Assembly (NCBI GenBank): GCA_038237055.1
Contig: JBBRZD010000075.1
Coordinates: 1-12,107 of the forward strand
Direction of reading: 5' to 3'
Length of the DNA stretch: 12,107 nt
Source: Dokdonella_A sp038237055
GTDB lineage: Bacteria; Pseudomonadota; Gammaproteobacteria; Xanthomonadales; Rhodanobacteraceae
The translations under genes were made by a program, and so were the position numbers. The notes under the pieces are model-generated. The model made no database searches, was not told where the DNA came from, and saw nothing but the letters and a program-made list of their open reading frames with translations. Below are positions 11,590 through 12,107 of this stretch, one piece after another; within the stretch, counting starts at the first letter, position 1, and the number at the start of each line of letters is the position of its first letter.

Positions 11590-12107
11590 ATCGGATATTA
11601 CGCCACACCTGCCCCGCCGTGCTGGCCAGCATCGCACTTGCCCTCGCGGCGGCGTGCGCGGCCATGCCCGCCCACGCGTTTGAGTGGAAGGTCGACATCA
11701 CACCCGCCGGAGAGCTATTCCCTGCGCTACAACTTTCGCAGGCGCCGCGTGCGGTAAGCGCCGGCGCTGGTAATGGCGACGGCTTGGTCAGCGTGCACAT
11801 CAGTGGGGACGATATCCCGGTCGGCGTACGCGTGCGGATCGAAACGCCGGGCCTGCGCGAACCGGCTGTCGCATTCGCGGCGCAAGGCCATGACGGCACC
11901 ACACTCGACCTGCGACCGCGATTGGACTGGGATGTTGCCCAGCTGCGCAGTCTCGACAAGCCGCGACGCCAGGCTATGCGGATCACGCTCGAAAGCGAGG
12001 GGCAGGGAAGCGAAGTGCGTCAGGTCGACGTCCGCCTGCACCCACTCGATGACGCACTGTATTTCGTGCGCGAAGGTCGCGATCGCGTCGATCTTGGCTG
12101 GGTCTTC
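11574..12107 (+). CDS. Secreted hypothetical protein, partial at the window edge
   Basis: 178 codons are visible and open to the right edge. Residues 1-35 are a signal peptide: basic start (NRILRH), an Ala/Leu-rich core (15-30), and an AHA cleavage site before FEWKV. The mature part is beta-rich: GELFPALQLS, GDGLVSVHI, VGVRVRIETPGL, LDWDVAQLRSL, RRQAMRITLE, HPLDDALYFVREGRDRVDLGW. I recall similar exported proteins of unknown function in Xanthomonadales; no domain name can be given from the visible part. It is transcribed divergently from the lipoprotein, with 60 nt between the two starts. No clear Shine-Dalgarno precedes the ATG at 11574; it is chosen because the signal peptide begins there and the divergent gene limits any longer form. 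Expected in the periplasm or outer envelope. Confidence 0.7.
   Translation, partial: MQSLTNRILRHTCPAVLASIALALAAACAAMPAHAFEWKVDITPAGELFPALQLSQAPRAVSAGAGNGDGLVSVHISGDDIPVGVRVRIETPGLREPAVAFAAQGHDGTTLDLRPRLDWDVAQLRSLDKPRRQAMRITLESEGQGSEVRQVDVRLHPLDDALYFVREGRDRVDLGWVF

Noticed and set aside
11727..12041. 104-codon minus-strand frame under the right-edge gene
   Set aside because: Antisense to the plus-strand secreted protein, which has a signal peptide and stays open from 11574 to the window end.
1..12107. tRNA, rRNA, CRISPR array, insertion sequence or attachment site
   Set aside because: I saw no cloverleaf-type sequence, spaced direct repeats, transposase motif or terminal inverted repeats; nearly all of the window is covered by coding sequence.

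Overview
The window is GC-rich with GCG/CGC/CTG/GTC-dominated codons. Protein-level resemblances (an FN3-type lipoprotein and a secreted protein of the type I recall from Xanthomonadaceae and Rhodanobacteraceae) suggest a gammaproteobacterium of the order Xanthomonadales. That assignment is from memory of families, not from a search. There are eleven coding regions. Nine form one minus-strand block and one more lies downstream on the same strand. One plus-strand gene diverges at the right edge. No RNA gene, insertion sequence or CRISPR array is visible, and no stretch over 300 bases lacks a gene.

Layout from the promoter side, reading the minus strand from right to left: a small FN3-type lipoprotein (11513-10980); a polytopic GT-C (GT39/ArnT-like) membrane glycosyltransferase (10954-9557); the ABC-2 permease Wzm (9510-8749) and ATPase Wzt (8747-8040) of a polysaccharide exporter; an unrecognised 91-aa protein (8043-7768); an 882-aa GT2 + GT4-like + sulfotransferase fusion (7764-5116); a 527-aa GT2 protein with extra N- and C-terminal regions (5112-3529); a GDP-mannose 4,6-dehydratase (3532-2498); and a GT4 glycosyltransferase (2494-1337). 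From wzm onward every gap is 3 nt or less or a 4-nt overlap, so wzm to the last GT4 is almost certainly one transcription unit. After an 80-nt gap holding an inverted repeat and a possible promoter comes a secreted trypsin-like protease (1256 to beyond the left edge). At the right edge a divergent secreted protein starts at 11574 and runs out of the window.

Together the block looks like an ABC-transporter-dependent surface glycan locus (O-antigen or capsule type). Gmd would supply GDP-4-keto-6-deoxy-mannose, the precursor of GDP-D-rhamnose and related deoxysugars. The soluble GT2 and GT4 enzymes would build the chain on the cytoplasmic side. The sulfotransferase domain would add sulfate from PAPS. 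Wzm/Wzt would export the lipid-linked glycan, and the GT-C enzyme could add residues on the periplasmic side. The Wzt is the short type, without the C-terminal glycan-recognition domain.

The points most worth a second look are the three-module sulfotransferase fusion, the coupled 91-aa unknown gene, the repeated TGA-N3-ATG in-frame junctions, and two homopolymer tracts (C7 and T8) at the start of the 527-aa glycosyltransferase gene that could cause slippage.
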